From: Streptosporangiaceae bacterium
Lineage (GTDB): Bacteria > Actinomycetota > Actinomycetes > Streptosporangiales > Streptosporangiaceae
Reading direction: 5' to 3'
Assembly (NCBI GenBank): GCA_019245115.1
Contig: JAFARZ010000264.1
Coordinates: 1 to 49,011, forward strand
DNA length: 49,011 nt
The notes under the pieces are model-generated. The model worked only from the letters and a program-made list of their open reading frames with translations, did not search any database and was not told the origin of the DNA. Of this stretch, positions 31,006 to 38,856 are shown one piece after another (positions within the stretch are counted from its first letter, which is position 1; every line of letters starts with the position of its first letter). A program made the translations under genes and the position numbers.

Positions 31006-33711
31006 TCACGTGCTTCCCGCCGACCCGCCGACCGCTTTCCCCGGTGGATCTGGCTTTCGCTCCTTTCTCATGAGCAGGTACCATATGGTCTTCATGTCGA
31101 ACCGGCGCACGCCGCGCAGCGCGAGGCGGAGGTTGTTCAGCGCCGTGCGTTCGCCGTTCCGGTCGCCGGTCTCGGCGTAAAGGGTGGCGGCTCGGCGGCA
31201 GGCGGTGGTGGCCTCGTCAAATCGCCCCATCCGTCTCAGGGTGACGCCGTGGTCGTTGAGCGCGGTGGCTGCGCCGTACCGGTCGCCGAGTTCGCGGTAG
31301 ATGCCGACGGCCTGCTGGCACGCGGTGATGCCCTCCTCGAACCGGCCCATCCGCCCTAGGGTATTGGCCAAGTTGCGCAGCGCGATGGCTTCGCGGTAAC
31401 GGTCGCCGAGCTTGCGGCTAATGTCGGCGGCCTGTTGGTGGGCGGTGACGGCCTCCTTGAACCGGCGCACATCCACCAAGGCGGCGCCGAGGTTGCCCAG
31501 CGCCATGGCTTCGCCGTGCCGGTCGCCGAGCTTGCGGCTAATGTCGGCGGCCTGTTGGTGGGCGGTGACGGCCTCCTTGAACCGGCGCACATCCACTAGG
31601 TCATTGCCGAGATTGGTCAGTGCAGCTGCTTCGCCGTGCTGGTCGCCCGTTTCGGCGAGAAGTTCGCAGGCCCGCTGGTGGGCGGCGATGGCTTCTCGGA
31701 ACCGCCGCACCTCCTTCAGGTCTACGCCGAGGTCGTTCAGCGCCGTGCCTTCGCCGTGCTGGTCGCTCAGCTCGCGGTAGATGGTAAGAGCCTGCTGATG
31801 GGCGGCGATCGCCTCCTCGAACCGGCGCGCATGCTCCAGGTCATTGCCGAGGGCTTCCAGCGCCCTGGCTTCGGCGAGCCGATCGCCGAGCTTGCCGGTG
31901 ATGCCAGCCGCCTGCCGGTGGGCGGCTACAGCCTCCTCGAACCGGCGCAGCTCCGCTAGGTCATTGCCAAGAGTGCACAGCGCGGCGGCTTCGCGGTGCC
32001 GGTCGCCGAGTTCGCGGCTGATGGTAAGAGCCTGCTGGTGGGCGGCGATCGCCTCCTCGAACCGGCGCACGCCGTGCAGGGCCAGGCCGAGGTCGTTGAG
32101 CGCGCCGGCTTCGCGGTGCTGGTCGCCGAGTTCGCGGCTGATGGTAAGAGCCTGCTGGTGGGCGGCGACGGCCTCCTCGAACCGGCGCATCCTCTCCAGG
32201 GCACCGCCAAGGATGCTCAGCGCCGTGAGTTCGCCCTGGCGGTCCCGGCCGCGCCGTGCGGCATCGGCGGCTGCCTGCCCGGTCATGATCATGTCGTCAA
32301 AGTGGCGGCGCCAGTCAAGGAAGGCGACTAGGCACGAGGCCAGGGATACCGCTGTACGCGCGTGGCCGGCGGCGGCGGCGAGGGCGACTGCGGCGACGAG
32401 GGCGGGCCGTTCGATGTCCAGCCAGGCGAGCGCATCGCCGCGGCCGTCGAAGCGGGCTGAGACGGCCTGACCGGGCACGGCCTGGAAGTAGGCGTTGGCG
32501 GCGGCCGCAGTGTCCAGGTAGTGCTCGAACAGTCGGCCGAGGGCCGCCCTGGCCTCGTCTTGGCGGGACGCGTCGCTGGCGAGTTCTCCTGCGTACAAAC
32601 GGATCAGGTCGTGCATCTGCCACCGGTTGCCGCCAACGGGCTGTTCAGTCACAAGGCTGGTCCGGGCAAGCGCCGCCAGGAGGGGACGGACCTGTCCGGC
32701 TGGGACACCGGCCAGCGCGCCGACGGCGGCGGTGGCAACATCGGGGCCTGGGTTGAGTGCCAGCAGCCGAAACAGCCGCGCCTGCTCAGCGGTCAGTCGG
32801 CGGCAGGACGCCTCGAACGCAGCACGCACCGCCCCCGGCCGGTCACCGCCGTCGCCGCGGGACAGCCTGGCCAGCCGGGTCGAGGCGTCCCGCAACTCGG
32901 CCGCCATCGCGGTAACCGGCAATCCCGGATCGGCTTTGAGGATCTCGGCAGTGATCTGCAACGCAAGCGGGAGCCGACCGCACAACTCGGCTACTTGCTG
33001 CAACGCGGCCGACTCGTCGCGGGAACGCCGGTCATCGGGCCGCGCTTGAATTAGGACCTGGGTGATCAGGCCGGTCGCAGCTGCTGGCCGCATCACGTCA
33101 AGGTTGATCAACCGGGCCGGGATGGTGGCTAGCATATCGCGGGAGGTCACCAGCAGCCGGTGCTCACCGCGGGCCGGGACCAGCGCCTCAACCTGGGCGG
33201 CGATAGAGACGTCGTCCGCGACCAGCAGCACCGGCTTCCCGGCATCGGCCAGGTACGCCAGCTCCGACTGGTACCGTGCGATCCGCTCCCCGGCTGGAGG
33301 CAGGTCAGCGTCGGCCACAGCCAGCTGCCGCAGCAGCTCGTCCAGCGCCTGCCCGGCCGTGAGCTGCCCGTCAGGGTCATAGCCGCGCAGGTTGGCAAAC
33401 AGCGCACCTCCGGGGAACCAGTTGCGGACGGACACAGCCTCATGCGCGGCATGCAACGCCAGTGCGGTCTTGCCCACCCCCGGCAACCCGGCCATGACCA
33501 CCACCGTCGGTGCCTCCCGCCGCGGATCGAGCAGCTCCAGCAGCTCCTGAATCTCACCATCCCTGCCGACCAGGCGCTCCGGGGCCGCCGGCAACGCCGC
33601 TGGCGGACGAGGCGCCGGCCTGCTGCCCGGCGGGTAGACGTGCTGGTCCCCGGCTACCTGGGTGATCTGGCTGCGCCACGCCCAGGCCCGTTGATCGGTC
33701 CGGCGTCCCAT
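31006..33711 (-). CDS. NB-ARC ATPase with nine 40-residue TPRs (C-terminal part of split protein)
   Basis: About 901 residues from ATG 33711. After RRTDQRAWAWRSQITQVAGD and a proline-rich link comes an NB-ARC domain: VVVMAGLPGVGKTALALHAA, LFANLRGYDPDG, KPVLLVADDVS, HRLLVTSRD, CGRLPLALQI, QMHDLIRLYAGELA. The C-terminus has nine 40-residue TPRs of the form RRFEEAVAAHQQALTISREL; repeats encoded around 31410-31650 are almost identical at DNA level. The 1006-residue frame from 34026 is not natural: upstream of 33711 it reads the membrane part out of frame. Without one copy of the 70-bp repeat the gene would join in frame to the membrane part at 33717-34031. ATG 33711 lies 5 bases after that stop, so re-initiation is possible. 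Architecture fits STAND-type conflict or signalling proteins. Confidence 0.8.
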   Translation of the reverse strand: MGRRTDQRAWAWRSQITQVAGDQHVYPPGSRPAPRPPAALPAAPERLVGRDGEIQELLELLDPRREAPTVVVMAGLPGVGKTALALHAAHEAVSVRNWFPGGALFANLRGYDPDGQLTAGQALDELLRQLAVADADLPPAGERIARYQSELAYLADAGKPVLLVADDVSIAAQVEALVPARGEHRLLVTSRDMLATIPARLINLDVMRPAAATGLITQVLIQARPDDRRSRDESAALQQVAELCGRLPLALQITAEILKADPGLPVTAMAAELRDASTRLARLSRGDGGDRPGAVRAAFEASCRRLTAEQARLFRLLALNPGPDVATAAVGALAGVPAGQVRPLLAALARTSLVTEQPVGGNRWQMHDLIRLYAGELASDASRQDEARAALGRLFEHYLDTAAAANAYFQAVPGQAVSARFDGRGDALAWLDIERPALVAAVALAAAAGHARTAVSLASCLVAFLDWRRHFDDMIMTGQAAADAARRGRDRQGELTALSILGGALERMRRFEEAVAAHQQALTISRELGDQHREAGALNDLGLALHGVRRFEEAIAAHQQALTISRELGDRHREAAALCTLGNDLAELRRFEEAVAAHRQAAGITGKLGDRLAEARALEALGNDLEHARRFEEAIAAHQQALTIYRELSDQHGEGTALNDLGVDLKEVRRFREAIAAHQRACELLAETGDQHGEAAALTNLGNDLVDVRRFKEAVTAHQQAADISRKLGDRHGEAMALGNLGAALVDVRRFKEAVTAHQQAADISRKLGDRYREAIALRNLANTLGRMGRFEEGITACQQAVGIYRELGDRYGAATALNDHGVTLRRMGRFDEATTACRRAATLYAETGDRNGERTALNNLRLALRGVRRFDMKTIWYLLMRKERKPDPPGKAVGGSAGST

Positions 33712-33801
33712 CGAGGCTAATTCTCGGTGGTGTGCTGGTCCCCGGCTACCTGGGTGATCTGGCTGCGCCACGCCCAGGCCCGTTGATCGGTCCGGCGTCC
33801 C
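33640..33801. repeat. 70-bp direct repeats, 92-bp tandem duplication
   Basis: 33640-33709 and 33732-33801 are identical 70-bp copies, offset 92 bp (not a multiple of three). Both encode GRRTDQRAWAWRSQITQVAG on the minus strand. The 22-bp spacer supplies a TAG stop (33717-33719) and the ATG at 33709-33711. Confidence 0.9.
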
Positions 33802-34031
33802 TGCTCCGTTGCTGCGAGGTCTGCCTGCTGTGGGGTCTCCCGGCCTGCCCACCAGGCGCCGGCTGCGAGAGTCGCGCCGGCGGTGACCGAAGCAAATGCC
33901 GCCGCCACCACCCAGCGATCGGCCGTCGCGTGGGGCATCCATGACCACGATGCGAACCTGAATAGCCACAGGCACGCCCCCAACACGGCGACCGTCGCGG
34001 TCACCGCCACCAGCCATCGCAGCCACCGCAT
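33717..34031 (-). CDS. Two-helix membrane segment (N-terminal part of split NB-ARC protein)
   Basis: 104 residues. Two transmembrane helices, WLRWLVAVTATVAVLGACLW and WVVAAAFASVTAGATLAAGA, precede a soluble linker ending GRRTDQRAWAWRSQITQVAG-DQHTTEN and a TAG. The linker repeats the first residues of the NB-ARC gene product because the encoding DNA is duplicated. GGGAGGGG lies 8 bases before ATG 34031; in-frame starts further upstream (to 34142) add only Cys/Arg-rich sequence. It probably began as the membrane anchor of one TM-NB-ARC-TPR protein. Confidence 0.65.
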   Translation of the reverse strand: MRWLRWLVAVTATVAVLGACLWLFRFASWSWMPHATADRWVVAAAFASVTAGATLAAGAWWAGRETPQQADLAATEQGRRTDQRAWAWRSQITQVAGDQHTTEN

Positions 34032-34798
34032 CGCCTCGCCCCTCCCACGCTCAATATGCTGACAAGCACTCTCCAAGCCTCCCACCGCAGCAGGCCGGGT
34101 CCAACACTGCGTGGACACCGAATTCCAATCAGCGCCGGACATACAAAGGCTTACACATCGAGGCTAGATACCGTCGAGAATCACGCCACGTTCCGGTCGA
34201 CACTCAGCGTGACTGTCTAGATAACGATCGATTAATAACATGATCACCAGCGGAGAGCCGGAGCTAGGCGGGACGCTCAGTGGGATGCCCGTGTGCCGAG
34301 GCAGCCGTTTTCATCAATGTGTCGTTCCCGACCGACATCTGTACGTGGTTTTCAAGCACGGCATCCATCACCCCGTCCCGGCAGCGACTCGCAGAGTAGT
34401 CCTCACCTTCACAAGGCCGCCCGCAACCTAAGTCTGACACTGGCAGCCGTCGGCGATACAGGAGACTGTGGGACGCGCTCCGGCGCAGACGGTCACGAAT
34501 TGAGCAAACTCGAATGGCAGAAAACACAGGCGAGGAAGATTCAATGACAAAAAGGAACTTTCGCTGGCACAGGACAACTGTCCGGTGACACACATCTCGG
34601 CCCGGTGGGTCGGCGTTGAGCTGGGTGGGCCTACATAAGGTGGCAGAGGGCAGGTCTGCGTTCTGCCGTTGATGTTGCGCGGGACCGTGCCGGAGCGGCC
34701 GGTCCCGCGCGGGCACGGCCCGTGGGGTGTGCGCGGTGGCTGCCGGCTGGTGGGCCGGTAAGGTCATTGCCTGCGCAGCTGGCCCGGGCGGCGGGTCA
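34032..34798. other. Gap with no supported gene
   Basis: A minus-strand frame covers 34264-34806 but has no recognisable domain, no ribosome site and overlaps the next gene's end, so I do not call it. Its tail (DGVMDAVLENHVQMSVGNDT) is protein-like, and a gene fragment near 34280-34370 is possible. Bases 34150-34240 are AT-richer. A GC-rich hairpin is at 34677. Confidence 0.35.
34677..34710 (-). terminator. Strong GC hairpin downstream of 34799 gene
   Basis: GCGCGGGACCG (34677-34687) and CGGTCCCGCGC (34700-34710) pair fully, and inside them GCCG-GAG-CGGC pairs too. No T-run follows, as usual for I-shaped actinobacterial terminators. It lies about 90 bp after the minus-strand stop at 34799. 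Confidence 0.55.
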
Positions 34799-35605
34799 TC
34801 AGTCATAAAGAGCTAGGACTGAACCTTCTTGGACGAGATCGATACCCGCGACGATGTTGGTTTCGGTCTGGGTGAGCGAGACGTCGGGGTCGGTGGAGGA
34901 GAAGGTGCCGCCGGGGTTGCTGCTGGCGATGGTGACGGTGTAGGCGTGGCTGGTGCCGTCGCAGGTGGGGGCGGCGATGACGGCGGTGCCGGCCGCGATG
35001 TCGGTGCTGGTGTTTTCCTGGCTGGCAGACACGATGATCGCCCCGACCCCGGTGCCGGCCGCGCAGTCATAGGTGCCGGTGGCGGTGACGGTGCCGTCGC
35101 CGGGGAAAGTCACGGACTCGCCTGGGTCGAGGGTGGACTGGCCGCTGACGGTGTCGGCGTCGCTGGAGGCGGTGGCGTCGCCGTCGTCGAGGGTGGCGGC
35201 GGCGGTGACTTCCCGGCTGCCGCTCATGCCCACCTGGACGGCGGTGACGGTCTGGGACTTGCCGGTGTCGGCGGTGCCGCAGGGGACGCTGAGCTCGCCG
35301 CTGGTGTCGTTGCCGGCCTGGTCGAAGTCGACCCGGAGCTGGGCGTGCCCGCCGGGGGCGCTGGTGTCGGTGCAGGTGTAGGTGACGGTGGTGCTGACGG
35401 TGGCCAGGCCGACGCTGGTGTCGCCGGGGTTGATCTCGACCAGCAGGGCGGCGCCCATGGTGGCGGCGGCGTGCGCGCCCGGCGCGGCGGCGGTCGTGTA
35501 GGCGTACAGGCCGCCGGGCAGCAGCAGTGTCGCGGCCAGTGCGGCGAGCCCGCGTCGTGCGGGACGGCCTGGGATGGTTGCGGGACGATGGCCTGGCTCG
35601 GACAT
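34799..35605 (-). CDS. Secreted beta-rich protein, unknown family
   Basis: 268 residues. A signal peptide (RRGLAALAATLLLPGGLYAY to GAHA) precedes a Thr/Ser/Asp-rich mature protein with two similar halves: TVTYTCTDTSAPGGHAQLRV and TVTATGTYDCAAGTGVGAII, each with a Cys that pairs plausibly with VPCGTADTG and APTCDGTSHAYTVTI. This suggests two Ig-like beta-sandwich domains each closed by a disulfide. Start 35605 is chosen for AAGGGAG upstream. No enzymatic motif; probably a cell-surface or matrix protein. Confidence 0.75.
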   Translation of the reverse strand: MSEPGHRPATIPGRPARRGLAALAATLLLPGGLYAYTTAAAPGAHAAATMGAALLVEINPGDTSVGLATVSTTVTYTCTDTSAPGGHAQLRVDFDQAGNDTSGELSVPCGTADTGKSQTVTAVQVGMSGSREVTAAATLDDGDATASSDADTVSGQSTLDPGESVTFPGDGTVTATGTYDCAAGTGVGAIIVSASQENTSTDIAAGTAVIAAPTCDGTSHAYTVTIASSNPGGTFSSTDPDVSLTQTETNIVAGIDLVQEGSVLALYD

Positions 35606-35926
35606 GTCGGCTCCCTTGGGGACGGAACGGACGGTCAATGCCTCAACGTAGGCGATTCGTCGCTCATTGTCATCGGTAGCCGGCGCGCAGCCGCATCAGC
35701 TGCAAGAATCATGCCCGGGCCAGATCAAGTGGCAAAGCCATTAAACGGGCCGTACTGAATGACAGCGGGCCGGCTTGCGCGTCGCGGGACAAACGACGGC
35801 CAAGAACTATTCGGCCACAACGACCAGTAAATGTCCTGTCGCCGATAAATCGGCCCTGTCTCACTGAATCCGGCCCGGCAGCCGCCCCGGGAAGGGCGGC
35901 GGGGGCGACGTGCCGGGGCGGCGGGG
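35606..35926. other. Gap between two secreted-protein genes
   Basis: About 320 bases without a supportable gene. Holds the promoter side of the 34799-35605 gene and the terminator hairpin of the ricin-like gene at 35881. Confidence 0.4.
35881..35900 (-). terminator. GC hairpin terminator
   Basis: GCCGCCC-CGGGAA-GGGCGGC, 26 bp after the stop of the ricin-like gene. No T-run. Confidence 0.45.
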
Positions 35927-36445
35927 TTACAGGAGCAGGAACCGGAACAGGTTGCCGATGTTCACACCGGGCCCGAAGGATGCTTGCAGGACGGGGGCGT
36001 CGCCTTGCATGTATGTCTTCTGGCCGAGCAGTGTGGTCCAGATGTAGTACCGGCCGAACTGGTCGGGCCCGATGGCCTGCCACCTCTGGCTGACGTTAGA
36101 CGCGTCGCAGGGCAGCCAGTTGACGCCGGGGGCCCGGCTGAGGATTGCCTGAAGGCAGTTGCCGGGCTGGCCGACGGAGAGGATCTGCAGGGTCAGCGGG
36201 TCGTAGGTGAACTGCTCGCTGAGGATCAGCGGATCGCAGGCGTCCATTAGCACCCCTATGTGATAGCCCACGTCGTTCAGGCGCGCATCGGCGCAATCGC
36301 CGTCGTTGTCCTGGAGCTGGAAGGGGCCTAGCGGCAGCGCTGCGGCGGCGGCAGCCGGGCTGGCGGGCGCGACCGCGGCGGCGGGCGCGGCGGAGGCCAC
36401 CGCCAGGGCCAGGGCCGCGGCGCCCAGCAGTATCGTGAGTTTCAT
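35927..36445 (-). CDS. Secreted ricin-B-lectin-like protein
   Basis: 172 residues. A signal peptide (KLTILLGAAALALAVASAAP, Ala-rich to about residue 36) is followed by a single beta-trefoil-like domain: GPFQLQDNDGDCADARL, ILSVGQPGNCLQAIL, WLPCDASNVSQRWQAIG with the QxW motif, and IWTTLLGQKTYMQGDAPVL. Ricin-type domains bind sugars; paired Cys residues fit family disulfides. AAGGAAC lies 7 bases upstream of the ATG. No catalytic domain is attached, so it is a stand-alone lectin or surface factor. Confidence 0.7.
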   Translation of the reverse strand: MKLTILLGAAALALAVASAAPAAAVAPASPAAAAAALPLGPFQLQDNDGDCADARLNDVGYHIGVLMDACDPLILSEQFTYDPLTLQILSVGQPGNCLQAILSRAPGVNWLPCDASNVSQRWQAIGPDQFGRYYIWTTLLGQKTYMQGDAPVLQASFGPGVNIGNLFRFLLL

Positions 36446-37260
36446 GGCATGTTCCTTCGCTAGGGGCCCGGCGGCTCGCCCAGACTGGCGGCAGGGGGCC
36501 GCCCGCTGTGGGCGGGCGCCGGGAAGATGGCATACATTTCACGTTATGCAGCCGCCTTGTTATTTGTCTATGTTTTCCGTCCAGGCGGCCTGAAAGTTAG
36601 ATCGGCCTAACGCCGGAGTAACGAAACTATTGTTCCCTGGAGTCTTGCCAGCGTGGCCGCCGCAGGTATTCCTTATTATTTTATGAAATATCCGGATCGC
36701 TGATTCTCGTGGTCCCCTCGCTGACGCCGATACCGGCCAGGACCTCATCGACCTGTGCCGCTCAATAGTCGATTGCGTGACCTATCTCCGCGGGATTAAA
36801 GGCCCCTTTTGTCCCAGTGGCATATGGCGGCAGGGCGACTAAATTGCTTAATTTACACTCCGTGGTGGCTTTGTAGGGCAATAGTCCTACAAAGCCACCG
36901 TAAAGCGTGAATTAAACGCAAGTGAGCGACGATGCGGCGCTTGCGTAGCACGCAAATAGTGACATATCAACCGAAAGCTACATCCGTGCGCAGCGATTCC
37001 TGTCCACAGGTACTGGTCAAGAGCTATCAGGGTAATACCGGGCTAGCGTCATGGTCACGCAATTATCGCCCTGGGGTGTCTTGCCCGCCGGCGGTGCCGG
37101 GTGTTCGTCTATTGTCGTGCGGATTACCCGGAGTGCATTAGGACCGAAGGCCGCCTCAGCGGGCGGGTATCCAGTGCGCGCCGCGCCGGGGATCGGGTCC
37201 GGTTGCGCTGGTCCGGGCCGCAGAAGGTACCTGCGGACACTCCTGTAGGGGGATACCCTG
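36446..37260. other. 815-bp AT-rich intergenic region
   Basis: Base composition falls clearly below the window average between about 36560 and 37060. No coding frame is convincing; a plus-strand frame at 36932-37141 has no ribosome site or similarity. It contains the hairpin at 36864 and an outer AT dyad around it. It separates divergent secreted-protein genes and is a candidate for a regulatory RNA or an element end. Confidence 0.45.
36848..36917. repeat. Large hairpin in AT-rich region
   Basis: GGTGGCTTTGTAGG (36864-36877) and CCTACAAAGCCACC (36886-36899) are perfect 14-bp arms around an 8-base loop. Outside them TTAATTTACAC and GCGTGAATTAA extend an imperfect dyad to about 70 bp. Not related to the two repeat families. 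A cruciform, a small structured RNA, or a terminator for either direction is possible. Confidence 0.6.
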
Positions 37261-37794
37261 ATGCGTAAAGTCATGTTCGTCGCGAGCGTCATGCTCGCCG
37301 CCGCTGGTACGGTGTTCGCGGCCGGCTCACCTGCTCATGCCGCCGTCGACGATGCGGTCTGCCCGGTCGGCTCCCTCAGCATCGCGTTCAATCCTGCCCT
37401 GACCAGCCAGCCGCAGAACGTCGCTGAGACTGCCCAGAGCAGTTACTCGTGCGTGACGGGCGCCGATTCCGCCATCGACAACAGCAGCATGCAGCTGAAC
37501 GGGGTCAGCTGCGTCAACCTGCTGACCGCCTTTCCGCCGTTCACCGACACCATCGGCTGGATCGGCGGGACCGGGCCGGCGACCAGCCAGATCCAGTGGA
37601 CCAGCACCCAAGGCACCCTCACCACCGCAACCACCCTCGGGACGGTTATCTCCGGCCGGTTCGCCGGGGACTCCGCGCAGCGGGTCGTGGCTAATATCTC
37701 CCTCAGCGGCAATAACCCCCTGTTGTGCCCGCTCGGGCTGGGCACAGTTTCCGGGCTCAGCGGACCGGCCACGCTCACGATCCTGCATCTGTGA
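37261..37794 (+). CDS. Secreted protein, unknown family
   Basis: 177 residues. A signal peptide (RKVMFVASVMLAAAGTVFAA to AHA) leads to a Ser/Thr-rich mature domain with four cysteines (AVCPVGSL, SSYSCVTG, GVSCVNLL, PLLCPLGLG) likely in two disulfides, and strands such as SQIQWTSTQGTLTTATTLGT. The pattern is that of small actinobacterial beta-sandwich extracellular proteins. A GGGGGAT precedes the ATG. Its stop overlaps a possible GTG start of the following epimerase gene, but a functional link is doubtful. Confidence 0.75.
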   Translation: MRKVMFVASVMLAAAGTVFAAGSPAHAAVDDAVCPVGSLSIAFNPALTSQPQNVAETAQSSYSCVTGADSAIDNSSMQLNGVSCVNLLTAFPPFTDTIGWIGGTGPATSQIQWTSTQGTLTTATTLGTVISGRFAGDSAQRVVANISLSGNNPLLCPLGLGTVSGLSGPATLTILHL

Positions 37795-37802
37795 CCACGC
37801 GG

Positions 37803-38789
37803 ATGCGCGTTCTCGTTGTCGGCGGCACCGGCCTGCTGGGCCAGCATATCGTCGCGGAATTAACCGGACGCGGCCACCAGGCGGGAACGCTGGCGCGCCG
37901 GGCGGCGCCGGGGAGCACGACGATCCCCGGTGACGTCCAGCGGCTGTCTGGAACTGAATGGTCGCAACGGCTCGCCGGTTTCGATGGCGTGGTCTATGCC
38001 ACCGGTGTCGACGACCGGCAGGTGCCGCGTGCGCCCGCGGACCGGTATTTCCACGAAGGCAACGTGGGACCGCTGCGGCGCCTGCTGCCGGCGGCGCGGG
38101 AGGCCGGGTGCCGCCGGGTGGTGGTATGCGGCTCCTACTTCACCGCGCTGCACCGGTCGCATCCGCACTGGCGGCTGGCTGAGCGGCATCCGTATATCCG
38201 CAGCCGGGTGAGCCAGGCGGAATTCGCGCTGGGGCAGGCCGGTGATCAGCTGGCCGTGGCGGTGCTGGAGATTCCGCTGGTGTTCGGTTCCGCCGCGGGC
38301 CGTCGCCCGTTGTGGGCGCCCGCGGTCCCGTGGCTGCGGTCGCGGCTGCCGCTGCTCGCTCCGGTGGGCGGCACGGCGGTCACCTCGGCGGTAACCGTCG
38401 CCCAGGCCGCGGCCGGTGCGCTCGAGCGCGGGTCAGCGGGCCGGTTCCCGGTGGCGGACGGGAACCTGGCCTGGCGGGACCTGGTCGCGCGGCTGGCCGC
38501 GGTGGCCGGCCGGCCGGAGCCGTTCGCGGTGCGCCGGCTCCCGTCGGTGGTGGTGCGCGCCGCGCTGCGCGGTACCGGTCTGCGCTACCGGCTGGCCCGG
38601 CGCGAGCACGGCTTCGACCCGGGCTGGGTATCCGATCTGCTGCTGTCCGAGATGTTCGTGGACGAATCGGTATGCCGCACCGAACTCGGCGTCACCGGCG
38701 GTGACCTCGAACGCGCCTTCCACGACACGATCGTCGCCTCGCTGCGTGCTGGAGTGGTTGAACCACTGCCGTTCGTCGTAAAAGACTAA
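37803..38789 (+). CDS. NAD(P)-dependent epimerase/dehydratase family protein
   Basis: 328 residues, extended SDR fold: MRVLVVGGTGLLGQHIVAELTGRGH (GGTGLLG nucleotide motif at 7-13), GVVYATGVDD, RVVVCGSYFTALH and the later VLEIPLVFGSAAG block. The usual YxxxK is not obvious; YIRSRVSQAE occupies its position, so catalysis may differ from classical epimerases. An earlier in-frame GTG at 37791 overlaps the previous stop (GTGA) and is an alternative start. The last 10 codons (VEPLPFVVKD-stop) are encoded by the left arm and loop of hairpin copy F, so the original C-terminus may have been replaced. Substrate unknown. Confidence 0.8.
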   Translation: MRVLVVGGTGLLGQHIVAELTGRGHQAGTLARRAAPGSTTIPGDVQRLSGTEWSQRLAGFDGVVYATGVDDRQVPRAPADRYFHEGNVGPLRRLLPAAREAGCRRVVVCGSYFTALHRSHPHWRLAERHPYIRSRVSQAEFALGQAGDQLAVAVLEIPLVFGSAAGRRPLWAPAVPWLRSRLPLLAPVGGTAVTSAVTVAQAAAGALERGSAGRFPVADGNLAWRDLVARLAAVAGRPEPFAVRRLPSVVVRAALRGTGLRYRLARREHGFDPGWVSDLLLSEMFVDESVCRTELGVTGGDLERAFHDTIVASLRAGVVEPLPFVVKD

Positions 38790-38817
38790 AAATCTCTTTT
38801 TAACGAACGGCGGTGGT
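38762..38817. repeat. Hairpin repeat family 1, copy F
   Basis: ACCACTGCCGTTCGT (38762-38776) pairs with ACGAACGGCGGTGGT (38803-38817) with one mismatch; the 26-base loop again holds an inner dyad, AAGA and TCTT. The left arm overlaps the end of the epimerase gene, including its stop at 38787-38789. Confidence 0.75.
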
Positions 38818-38856
38818 ATCTCCCCACGTCGATGTCTGGATGATCGGAGAAGTGTC

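Noticed and set aside
33712..34026. N-terminal extension of the NB-ARC frame to 1006 residues
   Set aside because: This part reads the membrane segment's DNA in the wrong frame; the two-helix protein in the other frame has a good ribosome site and the duplication explains the offset.
34264..34806. 180-residue minus-strand frame
   Set aside because: No ribosome site or recognised domain, Arg/Pro-rich start, and it overlaps the end of the secreted protein gene at 34799; at most its tail is a fragment.
35606..35926. Frames in the gap before the ricin-like gene
   Set aside because: Short, Arg/Pro-rich and without ribosome sites; they overlap the terminator hairpin.
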